From the NCBI RefSeq assembly GCF_000272475.1, contig NZ_AKFJ01000007.1:1-64000 (forward strand): 64,000 nucleotides of DNA, read 5' to 3'. Below the pieces are notes generated by a model, which saw only the letters and a list, made by a program, of their open reading frames with translations, ran no database searches and was not told where the DNA came from. Made by a program: the position numbers and the translations under genes. The stretch's first letter is position 1. The number at the start of each line of letters is the position of its first letter. Shown in pieces: positions 37,019 through 44,719 of this stretch. The DNA is from Novosphingobium sp. Rr 2-17. Lineage in GTDB: Bacteria; Pseudomonadota; Alphaproteobacteria; Sphingomonadales; Sphingomonadaceae.

Positions 37019-37699
37019 TTATGTGGTAGACCACTGCCGCAGCAGGTTGTGGTACACTTGAGTGAGGGTATCGATCGCGCCGTGCTCGGGGTGATCGCCG
37101 ACAATGCCCTGGATCGCTCCGTCCAGCTCGAACATCAGCCGCCGTTGCTCGGGCGAGGCGATGAAGCTTTGGCTCCAGAAGAACGAGACGAAGCGTACGC
37201 CCTTGGTGACGGGCGTAACCCGGTGCAGGCTCCCGCCGGGGTAGACGATCATGTGGCCCGCCGGCAGCTTGGCGGTGCGGCTGCCGAACATGTCTTCGAT
37301 GACCAGCTCGCCGCCTTCGTATTCCTCCGGCTCGCTCAGGAACAAGGTACTCGAGACATCGCCGCGCAAGTGCTCTCCGGTGCCCGGAATCGGGAAGATC
37401 GCGTTGTCCACGTGGTTGCCGTAGTGTCCCTGCCCGTCATACCGCGAAAAACGCGGCTGCAGCACCCGCGAGGGCAGCGCGGCAGCGATGAACAAGGGCG
37501 ATTGCGCCAGGCGAGCGAGCACTTGATCGGCCAGCCGCTTCGCCACCGGATCATCGAGCGACAATTGCTCGTTGGACTTGACCTTGCCGGCGCGGTGCCC
37601 GGCGGTGCGGCGCCCGTCGACCCAGTCGGCACCTTCCAGTGCCTTGCGAAACGTGCGGACCTCGTCCTTGGAGAACAGCTCGGGTATCTCGATGACCAT
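37019..37699 (-). CDS. piuC: PKHD-type Fe(II)/2-oxoglutarate hydroxylase (PiuC/YbiX)
   Basis: A 226-residue oxygenase found next to TonB-dependent siderophore receptors of the Fiu/PiuA kind. Iron ligands are H96, D98 (GNHVDN) and H159 (GGSLHRV), with R169 for 2-oxoglutarate; the core RGDVSSTLFLSEPEEYEGGEL is typical. The exact reaction is not established; a role in processing or using ferric-siderophores is inferred from context. It lies after the receptor gene, past a strong hairpin, and before the hydroxy-acid oxidase. Confidence 0.93.
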   Translation of the reverse strand: MVIEIPELFSKDEVRTFRKALEGADWVDGRRTAGHRAGKVKSNEQLSLDDPVAKRLADQVLARLAQSPLFIAAALPSRVLQPRFSRYDGQGHYGNHVDNAIFPIPGTGEHLRGDVSSTLFLSEPEEYEGGELVIEDMFGSRTAKLPAGHMIVYPGGSLHRVTPVTKGVRFVSFFWSQSFIASPEQRRLMFELDGAIQGIVGDHPEHGAIDTLTQVYHNLLRQWSTT

Positions 37700-37734
37700 G
37701 CCGCTTCCTTGCCGAATATCGGCGTAATGACAAT

Positions 37735-37767
37735 CGGGTCCGCCGTCCCCGAAGGACGACGGACCCG
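37735..37767 (-). terminator. Hairpin between siderophore receptor and piuC
   Basis: Arms 37735-37748 and 37754-37767 pair over 14 positions with one mismatch around a five-base loop. On the minus strand it is followed by ATTGTCATT. It sits between the receptor and piuC in the 124-base gap, so it probably lowers read-through (attenuation) or protects the 3' end of the receptor message. Confidence 0.6.
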
Positions 37768-37823
37768 TGATGCCGAAGATACCGGCAGGCGCATATCGCA
37801 GCGCCCGCCGGATCGTTGTCGTC

Positions 37824-40157
37824 TTACATCTTGGCAGTGATGGTCAGGATCGCCGAGCGCGCGTCGCCCGGTGTAGCCCAACCGTTGTTACGCACGCGGG
37901 TGTAGTACAGCTTGTCGGTGAAGTTCTTCACGTTGATCTGGGCCGACAGATTGCGCGTGAAGTCATACGAAAGCATCGCGTTGTGAACGAGGTAATCGTT
38001 GATGTAATACACCTTGGGGCTGGAAGCCGACGGCGTGTTGAGCGGCGCCTTGCCTTGGTAGGTCGCGCCATATCCGATCGTCAGGCCGAACGGCAGACGA
38101 TAGCTGGTGAACAGGCTGGCCGCGTGCTTGGGTGTCTGGGTCAGCGCCGAACCGCCGCCGGGGTTAGGATTGGCCGCCGAGTTGGTGCACGTGCCCTCGC
38201 CGGGATTGTTGAGGCAGAAGTCCGACACCGACTGGATCAGCTTGCTGTCCAGGTACGTGTAGTTGGCAGTGATGGACCAAGCCTCGGTGATCTTGCCGCT
38301 GAGGCCAACGGCAATGCCGTTCACCCGCGAGCGGCCATCGAGCTGCTGGTCAGGAACAGTCGGGTCGTTCGAGGCGACGGCGTACTTGTTACGCTCGTTG
38401 CGGAAGGCCGCGATCGTCGCCAGCAGGCCGCCGTTGAACAATTCGGCCTTGGCGCCGATCTCGTAATTGCGCGCCGATTCCGGATCGACGTTGCAAGTTG
38501 CAGTCGTGCACGAACCGTTGACCGAAGACTTCGATGGCGTGCGCGAGTTGCCGTAGGCGGCGTAAAGGCTGACGGCCTCCACCGGCTTGTACACGAGGCC
38601 GACACGGTACGAGAACAGCGTCGCCTTATTTTCATACGTGGTGCCACGCGTCACTTGGCCCAGCGTCGCCGTCGCGGTCGAGACAGTATCGCTGCGATAG
38701 CTGCCGGTGTTGCGCTCGAGACGGGCGCCGGCGTTCAGCTCGAACTTGCCCAGCTTCATGGTGTCGAACAAGTACGCCGCAACGTTGGTCTGCTCACCTT
38801 TGACGCGCGAACTCTCGATGTAGTTGATCGGGCCGGTGTAGACGTTGCTGCCATACGTGTAACCGGAGGCGCCGGTCACGACATCGTTCGGATTGTCGAT
38901 GTTGATAAGCGGCAGCGTCACCGAAGTGCCGTCGGCGTTGCGCAGAGAATTGCCTGACGACAGGTTGTACTGTTCCCAACTTGCGGCGGCACCCAGGTCG
39001 ATGGTGTGTTCGATGTTGCCGGTGTTGAACTTGGCCATCAAGTCGAACTGGTCGAACATCAGTTGGTTTTCGGTATGGCGCGTGTTCCCACGCGGCCCAG
39101 AGGGTTGATAATAGCCGGGGTAGGAGCACGCCGTCGAGGTTGCCGATGCGGTCTGGCCGTTGGATTTGCAATACGTGCCCTGCGGCGGGTCCACCAAAGT
39201 GTATTGGCGGGTGTCCTGCCAGCGCGCGAGGTTGCGTATCGAGAGGGTGTCGCTGAACTCGTGCTCGAAGATCGAGGTCAACTGATCGAGGTTGATCTTC
39301 TGGCGATCGATGTTGCGATAGCCGTAATAGCTGCTGCGATCGGCGCCCTCCACGATCCCGTCAACGTAAGGCACGCCGTACTGCGGGATATTGTTGTCCT
39401 CCTGGTGGAGGTACTGGATCGTCATCTTGGTCGGGCCATCGACCCCGATCGTCACGGCAGGCGCGACGCCCCAGCGGTGCGCGAATTCGACATCGCGGCC
39501 AGGCACGTCATTGCGATGCCACATGCCGTTCAGGCGAAACGCGATCAGGTCGTTGACGCGCTTGTTGAGGTCGGCGGTGCCGCGATAGTAGTTGGCAGTG
39601 CCGATGCCGCCCGTGACCACGAACGCGTCATCCGGCTTGGGACGCTTGCTGACGAGGTTGATCGAACCGCCGACCGAGCCTGACCCGGCAACCACTGAAT
39701 TGGCGCCGTTGGTCACTTCGATCTGCTCGATGTTGAACGAGTCCGAGCGGGTGTACTGCGCGCTGTCGCGGACGCCATCGATGGTGATGTCGTTGTTGGC
39801 GCTGTATCCGCGGAAGGTGATGCTGTCGCCATAGCCGCCGCCGCCTTCGCCGGCGCCGAAGGTGATGCCCGGCACCGTCGAGAGAGCGTCACGCAGCGAA
39901 AGCAGGTTCTGCTGTTCCAGAACCTGGCTGCTTAGCACGGTGATGGTCTGCGGCGTATCGCGAACGGAACGCGTGCGCTTGGGACTTTCCAGCTTGCCGC
40001 CAGCCGGCTCAGTGATCGCGCTGTCGGTGACGGTGGCGCCGCCGAGGTTGCGCTCCGCCTGCTCGGTCTCCTGCGCGTGGGCAACGGTGGCGAATGCCGG
40101 CACGATGCAGGACAGAGCAAGAAACGTGTGCGCCGCCTTCGATGACTTGATTGACAT
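37824..40157 (-). CDS. TonB-dependent siderophore receptor (Fiu/catecholate-like)
   Basis: An outer-membrane receptor of 777 residues that imports a ferric siderophore with TonB energy. The signal peptide is cut after AHA (residue 28). The plug domain has DTPQTITVLSSQVL, the FRGYSANNDITIDGVRD stretch and IEVTNGANSVVAGSGSVGG; a 22-strand barrel follows. Closest by pattern to the catecholate-type receptors Fiu and PiuA, in line with the adjacent piuC. The last residue is Met rather than the usual Phe. A Fur-like box lies 34-52 bases before its ATG, so it should be iron-repressed. Confidence 0.94.
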   Translation of the reverse strand: MSIKSSKAAHTFLALSCIVPAFATVAHAQETEQAERNLGGATVTDSAITEPAGGKLESPKRTRSVRDTPQTITVLSSQVLEQQNLLSLRDALSTVPGITFGAGEGGGGYGDSITFRGYSANNDITIDGVRDSAQYTRSDSFNIEQIEVTNGANSVVAGSGSVGGSINLVSKRPKPDDAFVVTGGIGTANYYRGTADLNKRVNDLIAFRLNGMWHRNDVPGRDVEFAHRWGVAPAVTIGVDGPTKMTIQYLHQEDNNIPQYGVPYVDGIVEGADRSSYYGYRNIDRQKINLDQLTSIFEHEFSDTLSIRNLARWQDTRQYTLVDPPQGTYCKSNGQTASATSTACSYPGYYQPSGPRGNTRHTENQLMFDQFDLMAKFNTGNIEHTIDLGAAASWEQYNLSSGNSLRNADGTSVTLPLINIDNPNDVVTGASGYTYGSNVYTGPINYIESSRVKGEQTNVAAYLFDTMKLGKFELNAGARLERNTGSYRSDTVSTATATLGQVTRGTTYENKATLFSYRVGLVYKPVEAVSLYAAYGNSRTPSKSSVNGSCTTATCNVDPESARNYEIGAKAELFNGGLLATIAAFRNERNKYAVASNDPTVPDQQLDGRSRVNGIAVGLSGKITEAWSITANYTYLDSKLIQSVSDFCLNNPGEGTCTNSAANPNPGGGSALTQTPKHAASLFTSYRLPFGLTIGYGATYQGKAPLNTPSASSPKVYYINDYLVHNAMLSYDFTRNLSAQINVKNFTDKLYYTRVRNNGWATPGDARSAILTITAKM

Positions 40158-40190
40158 GTCTACCCCTCATTAAGTGACGAGGCCGCTGAT

Positions 40191-40209
40191 ATTGCGAGTC
40201 ACTCTCATT
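40191..40209 (-). promoter_or_regulatory. Fur-like box upstream of the siderophore receptor
   Basis: Plus-strand ATTGCGAGTCACTCTCATT is a near-perfect 7-1-7 inverted repeat (six of seven arm positions match). Read on the minus strand it ends in ACTCGCAAT, identical to the tonB site. It lies 34-52 bases before the receptor ATG in a 148-base AT-rich gap. Confidence 0.68.
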
Positions 40210-40305
40210 ATCAAGGGAATATATTGCTGAAATTACATTTCGATATTTATTATGTTTTTCAATATCTTGCTTGCCGATTTCAGCAAACATCTAATCGGCG
40301 TCACC

Positions 40306-41310
40306 TTAAGCTGTTGCCAATGGGGCGTCTTCTGCAGACAAAAGACACGCAAGCGCCGGACTGATCCATTCGCGCAAAGCGTCGTCCTTGCGGGTCAAGG
40401 CGCGGACCGCCAGCCCCTCACGCGTCGCCAGTGCCTGCATCTCGTCCGGTGCCTGCACGGACAGCGCCGTCGCCCAGGCATCGGCCAGCATGGCGGAGCC
40501 ATGGATCACGCTGACCGATGCCGCGTGTTCGACCGGCAAGCCGTTGCGTGGATCGATCGTGTGACGCCCGCGCACGTAATCGCCCGAAGTCGCCACCGCG
40601 AGCTGGTGCAGCGCCACTCGCAAAGGCGCGATTTTCCCAGCAATTCCTGCCGCCGGCGTTTCCAGATCGACCCACCACGGGTCGCCATCGGGGCGCAGCC
40701 CACGCCCGACCAGTTCGCCGCCGATCTCGATCAACGCATGGTCGCACCCGCGGGCGCGAAGCAAGTCCGCCAAGGCATCCACCGCGAAACCCTTGGCGAT
40801 GCCGGACAGATCGAGCCGCAACCCGCCGGGCTGCCGCAAACGCCCGGTTTCGGAGTCGAAGGCCAGCCGGCGATAGCCTGACACCCCGCGCGCGGCCTCC
40901 ACTTCACCCAGCGTAGGCAGTCGTTCGATAGTGACCGGACCGTGCCCCCAGATGTCCACGAGCACACCGATCGCCGGATCGAAGGCACCCGCCGAGCGCT
41001 CGGCCACGTCCAATGCTGCCGTCATGACATGCGCGAAGGCAGTCGGCAGCGTGAACCATTCGCCAGCGTCCGCACGGTTGAACCGCCCGAGCAGCGAATC
41101 CGCACGCCAGTGGCTCATTTGCGCCAGCACCGCTTCGAGGCGCGTTTCGATCGATGCCAAAACCTCGGCACGGTCGAAGCCGGGCGGCGCCGCGATTTTT
41201 ACGCGCCAGCTCGTCCCCATAGTCTCGCCGCCCAGCTCGACGATCGGGCAATCGCGCCGCCAGGTGGCGAACGCAGCGGGATCTATTTCGAGCGGGACGG
41301 CGAGACGCAT
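40306..41310 (-). CDS. apbE: ApbE, FAD:protein FMN transferase
   Basis: A 334-residue flavin transferase that attaches FMN through a phosphoester bond to Thr or Ser of target proteins. Family segments are GGETMGTSWRV, FDPAIGVLVDIWG, DLSGIAKGFAVDAL, IEIGGELVGRG, HTIDPRNGLPV and GSAMLADAWATAL. The likely target, a DUF2271 protein with a flavinylation motif, is encoded in the same operon. Odd: no signal peptide or lipobox is seen, although the target is exported, so either flavinylation happens before export or the protein leaves by another route. It lies 14 bases after the DUF4198 gene. Confidence 0.94.
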   Translation of the reverse strand: MRLAVPLEIDPAAFATWRRDCPIVELGGETMGTSWRVKIAAPPGFDRAEVLASIETRLEAVLAQMSHWRADSLLGRFNRADAGEWFTLPTAFAHVMTAALDVAERSAGAFDPAIGVLVDIWGHGPVTIERLPTLGEVEAARGVSGYRRLAFDSETGRLRQPGGLRLDLSGIAKGFAVDALADLLRARGCDHALIEIGGELVGRGLRPDGDPWWVDLETPAAGIAGKIAPLRVALHQLAVATSGDYVRGRHTIDPRNGLPVEHAASVSVIHGSAMLADAWATALSVQAPDEMQALATREGLAVRALTRKDDALREWISPALACLLSAEDAPLATA

Positions 41311-41324
41311 GGGTTAGCAGCCGA

Positions 41325-42320
41325 TTATGGCGCGACGACTTCCACCGTGGTGGTGAAGGTCATCCGCCGGTCGGTCGCGCGCTTGTCGCTTGGCTTGCTG
41401 TCCGAGGCGTTCACGCTCAGCCAGTAGAAACCGGCGACGGGCCACTTCACGTGCACCACACCGTCAGGGCCGGTCGCCAGTTCCTGGGCGTCCTCGCCCT
41501 CGCGGAACTTCTTGGCGCCCGGCACGACCGTGACCTTGAGACCCGCCGCCGGCTTGCCGTCGATCAGGAAGCGGAATTGGCCTTCCTCGTCCGAGACCAG
41601 CGCATCGGGATGCGTGATCGGATCGAATTCAAGACCCTTGCCCTTGGGCGTGAGCACGCCCTTGGTCGGCGCATCCGCAGAGACGTAGACGTAGTTCTGC
41701 TGCACCATTTCGGTCAGCTTGATGTCGGTCGCGCCTGCCGGAATGTCATCCACGCTGGCAACGACTTTACTGGGATCGAAGCGCGGCCCACCGCCGGGAC
41801 CACCCGGGCCACCGGGACCGCCAGGACCACCTGGACCGAATCCAGCCGGAGGTGCGCCGGCAGGCGCGCCACCGGGTCCGCCCGGCATGCCACCCGGTCC
41901 GCCTGGCATACCGCCTGGAGCGCCAGGTCCACCGGGGCCAGGTCCACCACGGCCACGGCCAACGCGCCACATCTCGCCATTGACCTTGAACGTGCCCGAG
42001 ATCGACGACCGTTCGATGCCAATTTTCCACGTACCTGGTTTGTCGATGGCGACATCGAAGGTGCCGCGATAGCGACCCTTGGCCGGGTTCTGGATCGTAC
42101 CCGGAGCGCCATCGGGGGCCCACACCGTGACTTGAGCGGGGTCGATCGGCTGATGATCAGGATAGAACAGATCGTTGGAGACCGCCGCGTCCACCGTGAC
42201 GCCCTCGCTGGTGCCGGCAAGCGTGGTGGTGGAAGGCAGCAGCCATTGGCGGTGCGCCAGGGCGGGGGTGGCAAGCGTCGAAGAAAGCGCGGCGGCGATC
42301 AGCAGATGACGGATACGCAT
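41325..42320 (-). CDS. DUF4198 periplasmic protein with Gly-Pro-rich insert
   Basis: A 331-residue exported protein with a signal peptide ending LAHR-type at residue 22-23 (the mature end HRQWLLPS is conserved in DUF4198). The DUF4198 beta-sandwich is split: residues 24-120 and 181-331 flank a collagen-like insert (121-180) made almost wholly of Gly, Pro, Ala and Met. DUF4198 members occur with nickel, cobalt or iron uptake genes and are thought to bind metal or cofactors in the periplasm. It is the third gene of the PepSY-DUF2271-DUF4198-apbE operon. Confidence 0.87.
   Translation of the reverse strand: MRIRHLLIAAALSSTLATPALAHRQWLLPSTTTLAGTSEGVTVDAAVSNDLFYPDHQPIDPAQVTVWAPDGAPGTIQNPAKGRYRGTFDVAIDKPGTWKIGIERSSISGTFKVNGEMWRVGRGRGGPGPGGPGAPGGMPGGPGGMPGGPGGAPAGAPPAGFGPGGPGGPGGPGGPGGGPRFDPSKVVASVDDIPAGATDIKLTEMVQQNYVYVSADAPTKGVLTPKGKGLEFDPITHPDALVSDEEGQFRFLIDGKPAAGLKVTVVPGAKKFREGEDAQELATGPDGVVHVKWPVAGFYWLSVNASDSKPSDKRATDRRMTFTTTVEVVAP
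41781..41960 (-). repeat. Collagen-like Gly/Pro coding repeat in the DUF4198 gene
   Basis: About 180 bases of GC-rich imperfect 9-18-base units encode residues 121-180, mainly GPG, GGP and GGMP triplets. Such repeats are prone to length change by slippage; the reading frame stays open. Confidence 0.85.
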
Positions 42321-42373
42321 CGAGTGTCCTTAACGTACGAGGAAATCAGCGCGGGAAAATCAGCGCCAGAAAA

Positions 42374-42862
42374 TCAGCGGATGACGACCGAACCAAGCTC
42401 GGTCTTGCCCGAGGCCGAAGCGCCCTTGGCCGGCACCGAGAACGGCACCGAAACCAGTTCGCGCCCACCCGTCTCGCGCGCGGCTTCCACCTTCAGCACA
42501 TACTGGCCGGCGGGCAGGTTACCGGGGATGGGGATCGTATAGGCGCCAGGCGCGCGGGTGGCGCCGCTGACGCCGTCTGCGGGCAGCTTCGCGGTGTGGC
42601 CGCCCTTGCGCCACCAGGTGCGCAGGTCCGCCAGCCACTTCGTGCCCGGCTCCCTGCCGCCCTTCTTAACGTCATACCACACGAACAGCGTCTTCGCGTC
42701 GCCGCCTGCCACTGGCTCGATCCAGCCGGCGACGTAGGGGCGGTGATATTCCGCGACCTTTACCTGCGGAATGGTGACGGTCACGCTGGCGGCCAGCGCC
42801 GGGCTGGCGATGGTCCCTGCCGCCAGTAACGGTAGCGCAGGCAGGATCTTGCTGGGGTTCAT
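42374..42862 (-). CDS. DUF2271 periplasmic flavoprotein (predicted FMN at Thr102)
   Basis: A 162-residue exported protein with a signal peptide cut near PALA (residue 24). The DUF2271 domain contains WYDVKKGGREPGTKWLADLRTWW and, at residues 96-102, DGVSGAT, a clear match to the ApbE flavinylation motif seen in NqrC and RnfG, so Thr102 is the predicted covalent FMN site. ApbE is encoded two genes downstream and a PepSY membrane protein just upstream. I infer a periplasmic one-electron carrier. ATG at 42862 is chosen for its signal peptide; a longer frame mirrors the PepSY gene. Confidence 0.88.
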   Translation of the reverse strand: MNPSKILPALPLLAAGTIASPALAASVTVTIPQVKVAEYHRPYVAGWIEPVAGGDAKTLFVWYDVKKGGREPGTKWLADLRTWWRKGGHTAKLPADGVSGATRAPGAYTIPIPGNLPAGQYVLKVEAARETGGRELVSVPFSVPAKGASASGKTELGSVVIR

Positions 42863-42876
42863 GGCGGACTTTCCGA

Positions 42877-43677
42877 TCAGTGAATGAAGAATAGGGCCAG
42901 CAGCAGCGGGATGGCGACGCTGGCGGCGACCATCGGCCAGGTCATCGGGCGATGCCGGGCGTGCAACTGGAGGAGGAACAGGCCGGTCAGCGTGAAGATC
43001 ACGCAAGCGCCGGCGAACAAATCGATGAACCACGACCACGCACCGCCGGTGTTGCGGCCCTTGTGCAAGTCGTTGAGGTAGGAAATCCAGCCGCGATCGG
43101 TGGTTTCCGCCGTGATCGCACCGGTCGCGCGATCGATCTGGACCCAGGCGTCCTTGCCCGGACCAGGCATCGCGACATAGACCTCGTCCGCGCTCGACCA
43201 GTCAGCCGCATGCCCGCTGGGGTCGAGGGGGACGATCGCGGCGACTGCCTTGGCGACTTGATCGGGAAGCGGGCGGGTGGAGTCGGCCGGCGCGTTCAGC
43301 AACGGCAACAGCGCGCCCGGCAGCTTGCCGGCACTTTGCGTCACCACTGGTTCGGCCCCGATCGACGCGGCGTGATTGAGGGTGATCCCGGTCAGCGCGA
43401 ACAGCAGCATTCCCGCAAGCGAGATCGCGGCGCTGACCCAGTGCCACGTGTGCAATTGCTTGAGCCAGAACGCACGCTTGGCCTTGGCTTTTTTCTTGGC
43501 CTTCTTGGACGTGATCTTGCCCGGCTGAGTCTTATCGGGCTGGGGCGGCTTCGGACGGTTGGGCAAGCCTACGTCAAGCTGCACCGGCTCGACCGAGGCC
43601 GAAGCGCCGTCCGCATGCGATGCTCCGTCCGCATGCGATTCGGGGACGCCTGGTTGCAGGGCATCGACAGCTTCCAA
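42877..43677 (-). CDS. PepSY-associated membrane protein
   Basis: A 266-residue inner-membrane protein. A long cytoplasmic N terminus (about 75 residues, with a duplicated SHADGA and a Lys-rich KKAKKKAKAKRA) precedes a helix near 83-105 with conserved histidines (LHTWHWVSA and LNHAAS), a periplasmic PepSY-like domain (about 110-205) and two C-terminal helices around the LHKGRN and LQLHARHR motifs. Relatives such as FpvG act as ferric-siderophore reductases. First gene of the operon leading to DUF2271, DUF4198 and apbE. The start is probably TTG at 43677, with GAGGA nine bases upstream. Confidence 0.87.
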   Translation of the reverse strand: MEAVDALQPGVPESHADGASHADGASASVEPVQLDVGLPNRPKPPQPDKTQPGKITSKKAKKKAKAKRAFWLKQLHTWHWVSAAISLAGMLLFALTGITLNHAASIGAEPVVTQSAGKLPGALLPLLNAPADSTRPLPDQVAKAVAAIVPLDPSGHAADWSSADEVYVAMPGPGKDAWVQIDRATGAITAETTDRGWISYLNDLHKGRNTGGAWSWFIDLFAGACVIFTLTGLFLLQLHARHRPMTWPMVAASVAIPLLLALFFIH

Positions 43678-43784
43678 AGTCTCGAATCCTCACATTCGCA
43701 ACAAGATATAGCGCGCAAGGGAAAGCGGTTCGTCGATCGAACCTTAGGCCTGCCCCCCTACTGGACGAGACGTTGCTTAATGTA

Positions 43785-43803
43785 TATGCAACTCACTCGC
43801 AAT
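43785..43803 (+). promoter_or_regulatory. Fur-like box between the PepSY operon and tonB
   Basis: TATGCAACTCACTCGCAAT lies 22-40 bases before the tonB GTG and 108 bases before the divergent PepSY start. It matches the feoA site at 15 of 19 positions. A single regulator could control both directions. A further half-site (TTGCGAATG on the minus strand) lies at about 43694-43702. Confidence 0.7.
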
Positions 43804-43824
43804 AGCGATGACAGGAGGGCATAA

Positions 43825-44634
43825 GTGACATCGCTCGCGGCTTACGCGCTGGAAGACCGTCATTCTTTTCGCGGCCCCACGTCGAAATCGGGCGCTATCG
43901 GCCCAGCGATCATCGATTCGCCCTTCGCGCCAAAACCAGGCTTGGCCCAACCTTCTGAAGCCGCTTACGAACGCTCGGTCTATCGCCCGTCAGCCAATGC
44001 GCGCCCGCTGGCGATCGCGGCGGCGGCCAGTGTCATCGTGGCGATGGTCGCGGCTCTGGCAACGCTCAATATCTCCAGCGAGCACCATCGGCGCCAACAT
44101 CTTACCGTGATCGACGTGCACGATATCGATGTCACGCCGCCACCGCCTCCAGCAGAGCCGACCAAGCTCGACACACCCGAGCCGCCGAGCCAGACTTTCG
44201 TACCCAAGCCGATGATCGAGCTGCCCGCACCCGGCCCGCAGCAGGCCATGGTCGATGCGCCACCACCGCCCCCGCCCGCAGCTCCCGCTCGCGCCGTCAC
44301 CACCGCCAGCGCGCCGGCTGCCGCCCCCCCGGCCCCGCCTGCCGCCACGACGATGGATGGCGGCGATCTGTCGAGCAAAGTGCTCTACGCCAAACCGCCC
44401 AGCTATCCGATCGAGGCGCGCCGCGCCCACGAACAAGGCGCGGTGAAGCTGCGGCTGCTGATCGGATCGGACGGTACGGTGAAGGACATTCAGGTCGCAT
44501 CGAGCAGCGGCAGCGAGAGGCTGGACCACGCCGCGCTGCAGGCCGTGCGTCGCTGGCGCTGGTCGCCCAACACCAGCGACGGGGTGGCGGTCGCGGTGCG
44601 CGGCTTCCTCACCATCACGTTCGGGTTGTCCTAA
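43825..44634 (+). CDS. tonB: TonB energy-transducing protein
   Basis: A 269-residue TonB. The membrane anchor is at about residues 66-87 (AAAASVIVAMVAALATL), followed by a long Pro-rich periplasmic spacer and a C-terminal TonB domain with SYPIEARRAHEQGAVKLRLLIGSDG and DHAALQAVRRWRWSP. About 60 cytoplasmic residues precede the anchor, which is longer than usual. GTG start at 43825 with GGAGGG upstream. It powers the nearby receptor; exbB and exbD are not in the window. A Fur-like site overlaps its promoter region. Confidence 0.95.
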   Translation: MTSLAAYALEDRHSFRGPTSKSGAIGPAIIDSPFAPKPGLAQPSEAAYERSVYRPSANARPLAIAAAASVIVAMVAALATLNISSEHHRRQHLTVIDVHDIDVTPPPPPAEPTKLDTPEPPSQTFVPKPMIELPAPGPQQAMVDAPPPPPPAAPARAVTTASAPAAAPPAPPAATTMDGGDLSSKVLYAKPPSYPIEARRAHEQGAVKLRLLIGSDGTVKDIQVASSSGSERLDHAALQAVRRWRWSPNTSDGVAVAVRGFLTITFGLS

Positions 44635-44719
44635 GATCGCTCGGGGTAAGGCGCCAGCCTCTGGATAACCACGCTGACGCCCTTGCCGCGCGCCGCCGGC
44701 TTGCGCCAAGGCTCGCCGG

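Noticed and set aside
43721-43743. Imperfect palindrome GGTTCGTCGATCGAACC between the PepSY and tonB genes
   Set aside because: It resembles common GATCG-rich sequence in this genome and has no second copy at a related gene; the Fur-like site nearby is better supported.
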